A DNA stretch of 64,000 nt. Source: Paraflavitalea pollutisoli. Lineage in GTDB: Bacteria; Bacteroidota; Bacteroidia; Chitinophagales; Chitinophagaceae. The notes under the pieces are model-generated. The model searched no databases and was not told where the DNA came from. It saw only the letters and a program-made list of their open reading frames with translations. How positions within the stretch are numbered: the stretch's first letter is position 1; every line of letters starts with the position of its first letter. The position numbers were made by a program, and so were the translations under genes. The stretch spans positions 744,001 to 808,000 of the forward strand of contig NZ_JARKMX010000001.1 in NCBI RefSeq assembly GCF_029360705.1, given 5' to 3'. This document shows, piece by piece, positions 43,783 through 51,994 of this stretch.

Positions 43783-44271
43783 TTACTGCAGGGCTTTGAT
43801 CAGGGTATCCACGGGAACATTGCCCTGCCAGGTATCCACGAGGTCGCCCTTTTTGTTATACGCAGCCAGGTAGGGCAGGCTTTTGATATTAAAAAAGGGC
43901 GGCAGGAAGAATTTTTCGTCGCGGCCAATCCTGATGTTGGGATGCCTTTCCAGCTCGAAATACTTGATAAACTCCAGCATATCTTCAAATTTCTCATAGG
44001 TGGCGAGTACCAGCTGAGTATGCTTGAAATCCTCTATTTTCTTCATGATATCCTCCATCTGGTGCTGGCAATGATCGCAGCCCGGGCTGAAGAACATTAA
44101 AAGAACGGGCCCTTTTTTTAATTGGTCTTTGGTAAACTTGGTGCTATCCGCCTGCAGCAGGGTAAAGGGGGGGACGGTCGGAAATTTTTTATAAGGTGAC
44201 GAGGTATCGCTTTGGGCGACAGTCATTAACACAACAAACAGCGAGACTACGGATAAGTACCATTTCTTCAT
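43783..44271 (-). CDS. secreted thioredoxin-like (TlpA-type) protein
   Basis: A 162-aa periplasmic oxidoreductase. Signal peptide MKKWYLSVVSLFVVLMTVAQ is followed by a thioredoxin fold (~28-160) with the redox motif CDHC in MFFSPGCDHCQHQME, and a cis-Pro region SLPYLAAYN. It probably reduces or isomerises disulfides of exported proteins or apocytochromes. A dedicated promoter lies at 44306-44337. It is divergent from the blaI gene, with the BlaI operators between the two starts. Confidence 0.88.
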   Translation of the reverse strand: MKKWYLSVVSLFVVLMTVAQSDTSSPYKKFPTVPPFTLLQADSTKFTKDQLKKGPVLLMFFSPGCDHCQHQMEDIMKKIEDFKHTQLVLATYEKFEDMLEFIKYFELERHPNIRIGRDEKFFLPPFFNIKSLPYLAAYNKKGDLVDTWQGNVPVDTLIKALQ

Positions 44272-44305
44272 GCGGGCGAAATTTTGATCAGTAAGGATGA
44301 GACGT

Positions 44306-44337
44306 CAAAAGTACCTGTAAACCATTTGACTGGTCAA
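44306..44337 (-). promoter_or_regulatory. promoter of the thioredoxin-like gene
   Basis: Minus-strand TACTTTTG (44306-44313) with TTG (44335-44337) 21 bases upstream. It is separate from, and 38 bases away from, the divergent blaI promoter. Confidence 0.6.
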
Positions 44338-44374
44338 TGATAAGGCAGTTTTAACAAAATGGAAAAGAAAATAA

Positions 44375-44418
44375 TTGGATGGTCTACGATATTGTCGTAG
44401 GTTTACGAAAACGTCGTA
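44375..44418 (+). promoter_or_regulatory. blaI promoter with two BlaI-type operators
   Basis: TTG (44375-44377), 20 bases, TAGGTTTA (-7 box, 44398-44405). Two perfect TACGA-N5-TCGTA palindromes overlap it: 44385-44399 in the spacer and -7 start, 44404-44418 over the likely transcription start. The second ends four bases before the blaI ATG. A repressor bound here would block its own operon, the classic BlaI/MecI arrangement. Confidence 0.75.
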
Positions 44419-44421
44419 TAG

Positions 44422-44784
44422 ATGGAGAAATTAACACCTCAGGAAGAAGAAGCGATGATGGCTGTGTGGAAGGCCGGAGAAGGTAATGTAAAGGTATTTC
44501 TCGATAATATGGATGAGCCCAAGCCTCCTTACACGACACTGGCATCTACGATCAAGAACCTTGAACGAAAGGGAATGGTGCGTAGCAGGCTGGTGGGCAA
44601 CGCTTATCTGTATACACCCGCCAGGTCGGAGGAGGAATACAAAAAGAGCTTTTTGAGTGGGGTTGTCAAGAATTACTTTGACAACAGCTACAAAGAGCTG
44701 GTCAACTTTTTCGTGGAGCAGAAAAATCTGAGCCCGGAAGAGCTGCAGGAGATCATTAGTATGATTGAAGGAAAGAAGCCTTAA
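44422..44784 (+). CDS. BlaI/MecI/CopY-family repressor
   Basis: A 120-aa winged-helix repressor: LTPQEEEAMMAVWKAGEGNVKVFL, PYTTLASTIKNLERKGMVRSRLVGNAYLYTPARS (recognition helix and wing), and a C-terminal dimerisation part (YFDNSYKELVNFFVEQKNLSPEELQEIISMIE). Known homologues bind palindromes in their own promoter until cleaved after signalling by a BlaR1-type metalloprotease; the cleavage region is in the C-terminal dimerisation helices. Two operator palindromes lie directly upstream. It is followed 8 bases later by two BlaR1-like proteins. Confidence 0.92.
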   Translation: MEKLTPQEEEAMMAVWKAGEGNVKVFLDNMDEPKPPYTTLASTIKNLERKGMVRSRLVGNAYLYTPARSEEEYKKSFLSGVVKNYFDNSYKELVNFFVEQKNLSPEELQEIISMIEGKKP

Positions 44785-44792
44785 AAACCATC

Positions 44793-46760
44793 ATGCAGCA
44801 GTACATTCTGAAATTGTCCATAGCGTTGGCCGTGGTGTACTTGTTTTATTGGGTGTTGCTGAGAAGGCTCACCTTCTACAACTGGAACCGCTGGTACCTG
44901 CTGCTGTATCCAGCCGCGTGTTTCCTGATCCCTTTTATCAATATCGGGGATCTGCTGCAAAGACACGGCCTGCAGGATGCGCCAATGGTCAGCTACATAC
45001 CGGTGATCGTGGTGACTGGTGGGGAGGCCACACCGGTTCAGCAGGCCATTAGCTGGGGTGTTTTGACCCTGCTGCTGATCATGGCTGGCAGTGTACTGAT
45101 GCTGGGAAGGTTGCTGTTGCAATATCTTTCGCTGCGGAGGTTGCTATCATCTGCGGTACTGTTATCCGACGGGGTAGTACGTTTGTTCCATATAGATAAG
45201 AAGATCATTCCTTTTTCCACAGGGAATGCGATCTACATCAACCGTCATCTTCATGCCGACAATGAGTTAAGGGAAATTATACGCCATGAATTCATTCATA
45301 TCAAACAGCGTCATTCGATAGACCTTTGGTGGACGGAGGTCTTGTGTATGCTCAACTGGTTCAATCCTTTTGCCTGGCTTATCCGGAAAGCCATCCGGCA
45401 AAATCTTGAATACATAGCCGATCACCAGGTGTTGCAAAGCGGTTTGGATCGAAAACAATATCAGCTGCTTTTACTGAAAGTAACTGGCGTTGCGCCGTTC
45501 AGCTTCACCTCACATTTCAATTTTTCATCCTTAAAAAAAAGAATTGTCATGATGAACAAGAATAAAACAGCCCAGGTGCACCTCGTGCGCTTCCTGTTTA
45601 TCGTTCCATTGCTGGCAGTGGTATTGCTGGCTTTCCGGAATGTCAGTTTCAACAACGCACCTGTTGCTATCGTTACAAACGATACCCTGCCTAAAAAAAG
45701 CAAAACCATTGAAGAAGCCTTCAAAGAAAAGGGCATTAGGTATATCCACATCAAAGAAGATGGAAAAACGGCCCGGGTAACCCTGGCCGATGGTACCACC
45801 AAAACATACGATCTCACCAAGTCCGACGTGAAGGCTGCTTTCGAGAAAGAATATGGTGAACTGGCGACTCCGCCACTTCCACCAACGCCTCCCGTCATCA
45901 TCCGGGATGCTGTAGCGCCACAGCCACCAGCTCCTGTAAAGGGTGTTCATCCGCCTGCTCCACCGGCCCCGCCTGTACTGATCAAAGAGGCCGTTACTCC
46001 TCCTCCTGCTCCTGGTAAAAACGGGGCAACACCACCGCCTCCACCTAAACCACCGGTTGTTGTGCAGGATGTGGCCATTACTGGAAAGGGGCAGGTAATA
46101 GAGGTGACCAATGTGCGGGTGGCGCTCCCGAAGGCTACTGGTGAAAGCATACAGGCCAGGGCCAGCGTACAGGATGTCGCTGTGACTGGTACGGGTAGCG
46201 TAACTGAGCAGCCTGCCAGCGCTTCGCAACTGGTCAATAAAGTGTTGGCTGCGAGAAAGGCAGATGGTAGCCAGGCCGTACGCCCCGGGGAAGTAAAAGA
46301 AGTCATTATTACCGGGCAGCCTGCTAAGACACAGGTCACCGGTACTGCAATTGTGGCGGATGTGGTGGAGGTGCGTAATGTACTCCCTAAGCTCGAGCAG
46401 GTAACCATTTCGGGCAGGGTACTGGAAATTCAACCCGATGCTACGTCGCGGGATGCTTTTGGTGCGATGAGCGCTCATCCGCTGGTAGAGATCAAAAGCA
46501 CCGCCACCCGTGAGCAACTGGATGAGATCATCCAAACGCTCAACAAAAAAGGTTACTCGATGGAGTGGAAAAATATGGTGTTCAAGGATGGTTTGCTGGT
46601 ATCCATCGATGGTGTGATCGGCTATGGAGATAGCCGGGAAATGTTTTCAGTCGAATCTTTTTCATCGATTGGCATCTATACCTACGAAGCACATCCTGAA
46701 AAATATTTCATTAAAGTGGCCAATGGACGGGTATCGTTCCATCAAAAGCTCAATTATTGA
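44793..46760 (+). CDS. M56-family BlaR1-like membrane metallopeptidase with proline-rich tail
   Basis: A 655-aa sensor-protease. The first ~290 residues are an M56 domain with about four membrane helices and the zinc motif HEFIH (~165-169) followed by EYIADHQVL as third ligand. Instead of the penicillin-binding sensor of BlaR1, residues ~356-430 are a proline-rich linker (PPLPPTPPVIIRDAVAPQPP and similar) with degenerate repeats (VIIRDAV, VLIKEAV, VVVQDVA, VQDVAVTGTG), and the C-terminal ~150 residues are a predicted beta-rich periplasmic domain of unknown family. It is the first of two adjacent paralogues, in one operon with the repressor. Confidence 0.88.
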   Translation: MQQYILKLSIALAVVYLFYWVLLRRLTFYNWNRWYLLLYPAACFLIPFINIGDLLQRHGLQDAPMVSYIPVIVVTGGEATPVQQAISWGVLTLLLIMAGSVLMLGRLLLQYLSLRRLLSSAVLLSDGVVRLFHIDKKIIPFSTGNAIYINRHLHADNELREIIRHEFIHIKQRHSIDLWWTEVLCMLNWFNPFAWLIRKAIRQNLEYIADHQVLQSGLDRKQYQLLLLKVTGVAPFSFTSHFNFSSLKKRIVMMNKNKTAQVHLVRFLFIVPLLAVVLLAFRNVSFNNAPVAIVTNDTLPKKSKTIEEAFKEKGIRYIHIKEDGKTARVTLADGTTKTYDLTKSDVKAAFEKEYGELATPPLPPTPPVIIRDAVAPQPPAPVKGVHPPAPPAPPVLIKEAVTPPPAPGKNGATPPPPPKPPVVVQDVAITGKGQVIEVTNVRVALPKATGESIQARASVQDVAVTGTGSVTEQPASASQLVNKVLAARKADGSQAVRPGEVKEVIITGQPAKTQVTGTAIVADVVEVRNVLPKLEQVTISGRVLEIQPDATSRDAFGAMSAHPLVEIKSTATREQLDEIIQTLNKKGYSMEWKNMVFKDGLLVSIDGVIGYGDSREMFSVESFSSIGIYTYEAHPEKYFIKVANGRVSFHQKLNY

Positions 46761-46778
46761 TTCAGTAAAAGATCAGTT

Positions 46779-48839
46779 ATGCCATACATAGCCCAGTACT
46801 TACTAAAGTTAGCGATCAGTTTTGCGGTGGTTTACTTGTTCTATGCTCTCGTATTGCGCCGCCTGACCTTTTATACGTTGAACCGATGGTACCTGCTGGG
46901 CTATTCTTTGATCAGTTTCTTTATTCCTTTTGTCGATATCAATCCTTTGCTGGAAAAAGGCGCCTGGAATGAGAACATGGTGGTACAGTTGATCCCCATT
47001 GTAGGGCACTACCAGGGAGGTGAGGGTGGTACCTCGATACCCAATGTATGGATACTGCTATCGGGCGTACTGGTCATTGGCATGCTGGTGATGCTGACGA
47101 GGTTGTTGATTCAATATATTTCTCTCCGTAAGATCAGGCGACGTTCGGAATTGATTTCCGATGAGCAGGTGAAGATCTATCAGGTAAATAAGATGATCAT
47201 TCCTTTTTCATTTGGCCGCTCTATTTTTATCAACCAGCACCAGCACAATGAACTGGAGTTGAAAGAGATCATCCGCCACGAATTCATCCACGTGAAGCAA
47301 CGGCATACGGCCGATATTCTCTGGAGTGAACTGCTTTGCCTGCTCAACTGGTACAATCCATTCGCCTGGTTGATCCGGAAGGCCATTCGTCAGAACCTCG
47401 AATTCATTGCAGACCACCATGTCCTGAAGGCTGGTCTCGATCGGAAACAATATCAATACCTGTTACTGAAAGTGGTTGGTGTACCTGCCTTTGCCATTAC
47501 CAGCCAGTTCAATTTTTCTTCTCTTAAAAAACGTATTGCGATGATGAATAAGATGCGTAGTGCCAAAGTGCATTTGGTCAAATTCCTTTTCGTGTTACCC
47601 TTGGTAACCGTTTCGTTGCTGGCTTTCCGGAATGCTGCGATCAAGGAGGACTTGCGAGAGATGACGATCCTGACGCCCGAAGTGGCAGCGATTGCCGGGC
47701 CGGTACCTGCTTATCCGGCATCGGAAAAGCTGATGCAGGCATTGCCCGGTGACACTGTTCCCGTGAACCTGCAACTGAAACGCGTTGATACTACCCGTAA
47801 TATCGTGTTACAGCTAACTGGCAGGGGAGGAGACTCTACACGGATATTTATCGATGCCAGCCGGAATGGGCCAGCTAACCCGCATACAGTTCGGTTGCGC
47901 ACCCCCGGCCAAGTGTTGTATTTTGTCGATGGTGAGGAGCAGCCGCATAACGACGATATATTGAAGACGCTCGATCCCAACGACATTGAAAGCATCAGCG
48001 TTCTCAAGGATGCGTCGGCCATTGCTCAATACGGCGAAAAGGGACGTAATGGGGTGATCCTGATTACGACCAAGAAAGGAGGTGCCAAAGAAAAATCCAC
48101 TCCGGTACCAGCCAAAGAGCCCATTAAGTTGAAATTGATCACGCGTGAAGGGCATCCCGCCGAGACTACCACATCACCGGCGACTGATCTCAAAGTGATA
48201 GGGTATGGCCGGATAGATGGAGGTGTTTCTTCAGAGCCCGGTTCTAAAACCAGGATCGTGATCAATGGCAACGAGTTAAAAAGCGGCCAACCTGGATTCC
48301 CTGGTTTGATCATTGTAGAAGGCAAAGCATATGACAGCACCAGTTTTCGTGCGTTGGACCTGCAGCCCGAACGTATCCAGTCGATGCAGGTGGTAAAGGG
48401 ACCAGATGCGGAAGCCATCTATGGTGCCCGTGCTAAAAATGGAGTGATATTTATTACCCTGAAGAAAGATGAAAAGATCACTATAGCGCCTTCCAGGGAG
48501 GAAAAGAGCCAAACAGAAGACAGGATCTCTGCCATCAAATCGCTGGTAGAAGATGCGCAAAAAAAGAATATCCTGTTTGTTGGTCTTGAAAATCACCTGC
48601 CGGTTCAATACAAAGGTGTACCCGATGATCAACTCGTGGCATCGCTTGACCAGGGCCATGTATCGATGAAAGGAAGCATCGTTTCGATAAAACCTATTAG
48701 TCCGGGCACTGCCAGGTTGACCATTTCCCGGCAAACCAGCTATAACAGCAAGCCTGTTGTGCTGGAAACCAGGACCTATGCAGTTAAGTTTCTTCCGGCT
48801 CCCAATGCAATGGAAGCTTTCCGGGCAGTTTATCTGTAG
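46779..48839 (+). CDS. M56-family BlaR1-like metallopeptidase with two TonB-receptor plug-like domains
   Basis: A 686-aa paralogue of the upstream protein. The M56 core is the same: HEFIHVKQRH (~167-171) with EFIADHHVL as third ligand. Beyond ~residue 290 it carries two segments like the plug domain of TonB-dependent receptors: ~377-435 (FVDGEEQPHNDD...IESISVLKDASAIAQYGEKG...VILITTKKG) and ~493-567 (RIVINGNELKSG...IQSMQVVKGPDAEAIYGARAKNGVIFITLKKD). There is no barrel. The combination suggests the periplasmic part senses or mimics TonB-linked transport. 18 bases separate it from the first M56 gene. Confidence 0.87.
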   Translation: MPYIAQYLLKLAISFAVVYLFYALVLRRLTFYTLNRWYLLGYSLISFFIPFVDINPLLEKGAWNENMVVQLIPIVGHYQGGEGGTSIPNVWILLSGVLVIGMLVMLTRLLIQYISLRKIRRRSELISDEQVKIYQVNKMIIPFSFGRSIFINQHQHNELELKEIIRHEFIHVKQRHTADILWSELLCLLNWYNPFAWLIRKAIRQNLEFIADHHVLKAGLDRKQYQYLLLKVVGVPAFAITSQFNFSSLKKRIAMMNKMRSAKVHLVKFLFVLPLVTVSLLAFRNAAIKEDLREMTILTPEVAAIAGPVPAYPASEKLMQALPGDTVPVNLQLKRVDTTRNIVLQLTGRGGDSTRIFIDASRNGPANPHTVRLRTPGQVLYFVDGEEQPHNDDILKTLDPNDIESISVLKDASAIAQYGEKGRNGVILITTKKGGAKEKSTPVPAKEPIKLKLITREGHPAETTTSPATDLKVIGYGRIDGGVSSEPGSKTRIVINGNELKSGQPGFPGLIIVEGKAYDSTSFRALDLQPERIQSMQVVKGPDAEAIYGARAKNGVIFITLKKDEKITIAPSREEKSQTEDRISAIKSLVEDAQKKNILFVGLENHLPVQYKGVPDDQLVASLDQGHVSMKGSIVSIKPISPGTARLTISRQTSYNSKPVVLETRTYAVKFLPAPNAMEAFRAVYL

Positions 48840-49082
48840 GCAGGCCTTTTGAACTTCATCGATTGACCTATGCAGGGGTCGATCGTTCCGATAGTTTTTC
48901 AGTTAGTATTAAGTCAACGGGTGGCCGGACGGATGTATTCCGCCGGCTTTGCCGTTTGTTGGTTTCCAGTGACGGGCAAATGTGCTGACAAATGGCTGGC
49001 CGATTTCTGCAGACTGTTTCCAACCCTCCCCAATGATCCCGAAGGGCTCATTTTGAGCGGATTCCCAACTTTTACTTCCCTT

Positions 49083-49112
49083 TTGTGTGGTGACAATTTT
49101 GCCGTAGTTTTG
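49083..49112 (+). promoter_or_regulatory. efp promoter
   Basis: TTTTG with TTG at 49083-49085, 19 bases, then TAGTTTTG (49105-49112), an exact -7 match. It gives a leader of about 67 bases to efp. The rest of the 346-base region 48840-49185 holds no gene or strong hairpin that I can support. Confidence 0.65.
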
Positions 49113-49185
49113 CTGCCCCTACCGCCCGGTTTAGGCCTGGGAGCGGAGGTCGAAAAATTAGTAATTAATAAATTTCAGCTATTTT

Positions 49186-49752
49186 ATGGCAAGTACCTCA
49201 GATATCAGCCGTGGTATGATCATTAAACTGGATGGCAGCTTGTACTCCATCGTTGATTTCGGTGAAAATAAAACCGCCCGTGCCGCTGCCAAAGTTTGGG
49301 CTAAACTGAAAGGCGTTGACAACAAACGCAGTATTGAAAAGACCTGGAACTCCGGTGACTCGATCTATCCGGTGCGTGTGGAAAGGAAGACCTTCCAGTT
49401 CCTGTACAAAGACGACAGTGGTTACAACTTCATGGATAACGAAACCTTCGAGCAGATCGCGCTGGGCGAAGAACTGATTGATGCTCCGCAGTTTCTGAAA
49501 GACGGACAGGAAGTTTCCATGCTGGTTAACACAGAAACCGAGCAGCCCATGAGTGTGGAATTGCCCGATAAGATCGTGTTGAAAGTAACTTATTCCGAGC
49601 CAGGTATGAAAGGCGATACAGCCACCCGTACGCTGAAACCTGCTACTGTTGAAACCGGTGCTACCGTAAACGTGCCCCTGTTTGTAAACGAAGGAGAGTT
49701 GATCCGCGTCAACACCAAGAACGGTGAGTATGTGGAGCGTGTGAAGGAATAA
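49186..49752 (+). CDS. efp: elongation factor P (arginine-tip variant)
   Basis: A 188-aa three-domain tRNA-like factor that relieves ribosome stalling at proline stretches. The modification loop reads DFGENKTARAAAKVWAKLK, so the tip residue is Arg32 rather than the usual lysine. From memory, the loop aligns with the NKSGRNAAVVKMKLK loop of Pseudomonas EF-P, which is rhamnosylated on Arg32 by EarP. No earP is adjacent: the neighbours are the M56 gene and accB. The C-terminal OB domain (GDTATRTLKPATVETGATVNVPLFVNEGELIRVNTKNGEYVERV) is normal. It has its own promoter and terminator. Confidence 0.96.
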   Translation: MASTSDISRGMIIKLDGSLYSIVDFGENKTARAAAKVWAKLKGVDNKRSIEKTWNSGDSIYPVRVERKTFQFLYKDDSGYNFMDNETFEQIALGEELIDAPQFLKDGQEVSMLVNTETEQPMSVELPDKIVLKVTYSEPGMKGDTATRTLKPATVETGATVNVPLFVNEGELIRVNTKNGEYVERVKE

Positions 49753-49789
49753 CAATGATCACTATTGTGTTCTTATACTAGCATATTCG

Positions 49790-49824
49790 AATGGATAATG
49801 GAGCTATCTGTTGTCCATTTTTTT
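49790..49824 (+). terminator. efp terminator
   Basis: AATGGATAA/TTGTCCATT (49790-49798, 49811-49819; one G-U pair) followed by seven T. Confidence 0.8.
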
Positions 49825-49862
49825 ATTGCATTGTATTGAATATTAGCATTTAAAAAGGGGTT

Positions 49863-49895
49863 TTGGGTATATTTAGTGTGTTATCCTTATCTTAG
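49863..49895 (+). promoter_or_regulatory. possible accB promoter
   Basis: TTG (49863-49865) and TATCTTAG (49888-49895) are 22 bases apart; the -7 box matches the consensus only partly. A terminator after efp makes a separate accB promoter necessary. Confidence 0.35.
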
Positions 49896-49941
49896 CCGCC
49901 TGTTTTGCCCGAACCAACCGTCAACATAAACTATTAAACAG

Positions 49942-50430
49942 ATGGATTTTAAACAAATTCAGGAGTTGATCAAGATGATCAACAAGTCCAACATCGGTGA
50001 AGTGACCATAGAAGAAAAGGGATTCAAACTGACCATCAAACAAAAAGAAGAACCTGCTCAACACGTAATTGCTGCTCCTCTTCATTCGCCTGTGGCTTTG
50101 CCCGCGGTTGCACAACCCCAGGCCATTGCAGCACCAGCAGCGCAGGGAACAAGTGATAAGCCCAAAGCGGCTGAAGCTGTTGCCGACAATTTAATCACCA
50201 TCAAGAGCCCCATGATCGGTACATTCTACCGTAGCTCTTCACCCGGCAAGCCTGTGTTTGTAGAACCCGGCGATGAAGTACTGCCTGGTAAAGTGGTTTG
50301 TATCATCGAGGCGATGAAACTCTTCAATGAGATCGAGAGCGAAGTAAAAGGCCGTATCGTGAAAGTGCTGGTTGAAGACGCTTCACCGGTAGAGTACGAC
50401 CAACCGCTGTTCCTCGTAGAACCTAATTAA
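49942..50430 (+). CDS. accB: acetyl-CoA carboxylase biotin carboxyl carrier protein
   Basis: A 162-aa BCCP, carrying biotin on the lysine of [14 protein letters not shown]. The C-terminal ~80 residues are the biotinyl domain ([29 protein letters not shown] ... [21 protein letters not shown]); the N-terminus is the usual [27 protein letters not shown] followed by an Ala/Pro-rich linker. It is paired with accC, 104 bases downstream, to form the carboxylase that feeds fatty-acid synthesis. Confidence 0.95.
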   Translation: MDFKQIQELIKMINKSNIGEVTIEEKGFKLTIKQKEEPAQHVIAAPLHSPVALPAVAQPQAIAAPAAQGTSDKPKAAEAVADNLITIKSPMIGTFYRSSSPGKPVFVEPGDEVLPGKVVCIIEAMKLFNEIESEVKGRIVKVLVEDASPVEYDQPLFLVEPN

Positions 50431-50533
50431 TCGGATATTTGGAAGTGTGCTGATGTGCGAATGACGCCCCTGTGTATCATCGGAGAATAGCCATTTTCAG
50501 GTCTTCAGGTCCTCAAATTCTCAACCCAAAAGA

Positions 50534-51871
50534 ATGTTCAAAAAGATTTTAATAGCCAATCGTGGAGAGATTGCTTTACGGGTTATTCGTACCTGTCGCG
50601 AGATGGGTATCAAAACTGTAGCAGTTTATTCTACGGCTGATAAGGACAGTCTGCATGTAAAATTTGCCGACGAAGCCGTCTGTATTGGTCGAGCTGCCAG
50701 TACCGATTCTTATCTCAATATTCCTCACATCATGGCTGCTGCCGAGATCACCAATGCCGACGGTATTCACCCCGGCTACGGATTCCTCGCAGAGAATGCC
50801 CGTTTTGCCGAGATCTGTGGCGAACACAATATCAAGTTCATCGGACCCACACCCGACCAGATCAGGTCGATGGGCGACAAGATCACTGCCAAAGAAACCA
50901 TGATCAAAGCCGGCGTACCTGTGGTACCTGGTGGCGAGGGATTGCTCCAAAGCCTCGATGAGGCCAAGGTGTTGGCAAAAGAAGTTGGCTATCCTGTCAT
51001 CCTGAAAGCAACTGCCGGTGGTGGTGGCAAGGGGATGCGGGTAGTATGGAACGAAGAAGAGATCGAAAAAGCTTATACAACTGCCAAGATGGAGGCTGCC
51101 GCTTCCTTCAAGAACGACGGTATCTACATGGAGAAGTTCGTGGAAGAGCCCCGTCACATCGAGATCCAGGTAGCTGGTGATCGTTATGGTAAAGTATGTC
51201 ACCTGAGCGAGCGTGACTGTTCGATCCAGCGCCGTCACCAGAAACTGGTGGAAGAGTCTCCTTCTCCTTTCATGACGCCCGAACTGCGTCAGCGCATGGG
51301 TGATGCTGCTATCAAAGCGGCTTCTGCCATCGGGTATGAAAGTGTGGGTACCATCGAATTCCTGGTCGACAAGCACCGCAATTTCTACTTCATGGAAATG
51401 AATACCCGTATCCAGGTAGAGCATTGCGTAACGGAAGAAGTCACCAACTTTGACCTGATCAAAGAACAAATCAAAATAGCATCCGGCGAAGCCATCAGTG
51501 GTTTGAACTATGAACCACAAATGCACGCGATCGAGTGCCGTATCAATGCCGAGGATCCTTACAATGACTTCCGTCCTAGTCCCGGAAAGATCACTGTATT
51601 GAACCAGCCCGGCGGTCACGGTATCCGTATCGACTCGCACGTGTATGCAGGCTATGTTATCCCTCCTTACTACGACTCCATGATCGCCAAGATCATTGCT
51701 GTAGCCCGTACGCGGGAAGAGGCGATCAACACCATGAGCCGTGCATTAAATGAATACGTTATTGAAGGGGTGAAGACGACCATTCCATTCCACCAACAAC
51801 TGATGAAGAACGAAGACTTCATCAAGGGTAACTTCAATACCAAGTTCCTCGAGACATTTAAACTCGTGTAA
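50534..51871 (+). CDS. accC: acetyl-CoA carboxylase biotin carboxylase subunit
   Basis: A 445-aa ATP-grasp enzyme that carboxylates biotin on AccB. Family segments are visible: [50 protein letters not shown] (glycine loop), [45 protein letters not shown] and FRPSPGKI. Length is standard. It is the second gene of the accBC operon and ends at a strong terminator. Confidence 0.97.
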   Translation: MFKKILIANRGEIALRVIRTCREMGIKTVAVYSTADKDSLHVKFADEAVCIGRAASTDSYLNIPHIMAAAEITNADGIHPGYGFLAENARFAEICGEHNIKFIGPTPDQIRSMGDKITAKETMIKAGVPVVPGGEGLLQSLDEAKVLAKEVGYPVILKATAGGGGKGMRVVWNEEEIEKAYTTAKMEAAASFKNDGIYMEKFVEEPRHIEIQVAGDRYGKVCHLSERDCSIQRRHQKLVEESPSPFMTPELRQRMGDAAIKAASAIGYESVGTIEFLVDKHRNFYFMEMNTRIQVEHCVTEEVTNFDLIKEQIKIASGEAISGLNYEPQMHAIECRINAEDPYNDFRPSPGKITVLNQPGGHGIRIDSHVYAGYVIPPYYDSMIAKIIAVARTREEAINTMSRALNEYVIEGVKTTIPFHQQLMKNEDFIKGNFNTKFLETFKLV

Positions 51872-51888
51872 ACACACTTTATAGTATT

Positions 51889-51925
51889 AAACGGCCGCCT
51901 TACTCGTTGAGGCGGCCGTTTTTTT
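51889..51925 (+). terminator. accBC terminator
   Basis: Perfect 12-bp stem AAACGGCCGCCT/AGGCGGCCGTTT with a 9-nt loop and a T-run. Confidence 0.9.
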
Positions 51926-51994
51926 GTGTGTTATCCGGGAAGCGCGGTATGCTGGCTGCTGCGTTCAAACGATGCTGCCCATTGACCGGGTAAT

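Noticed and set aside
50576-51640. 354-codon minus-strand frame opposite accC
   Set aside because: AccC is complete and conserved on the plus strand.
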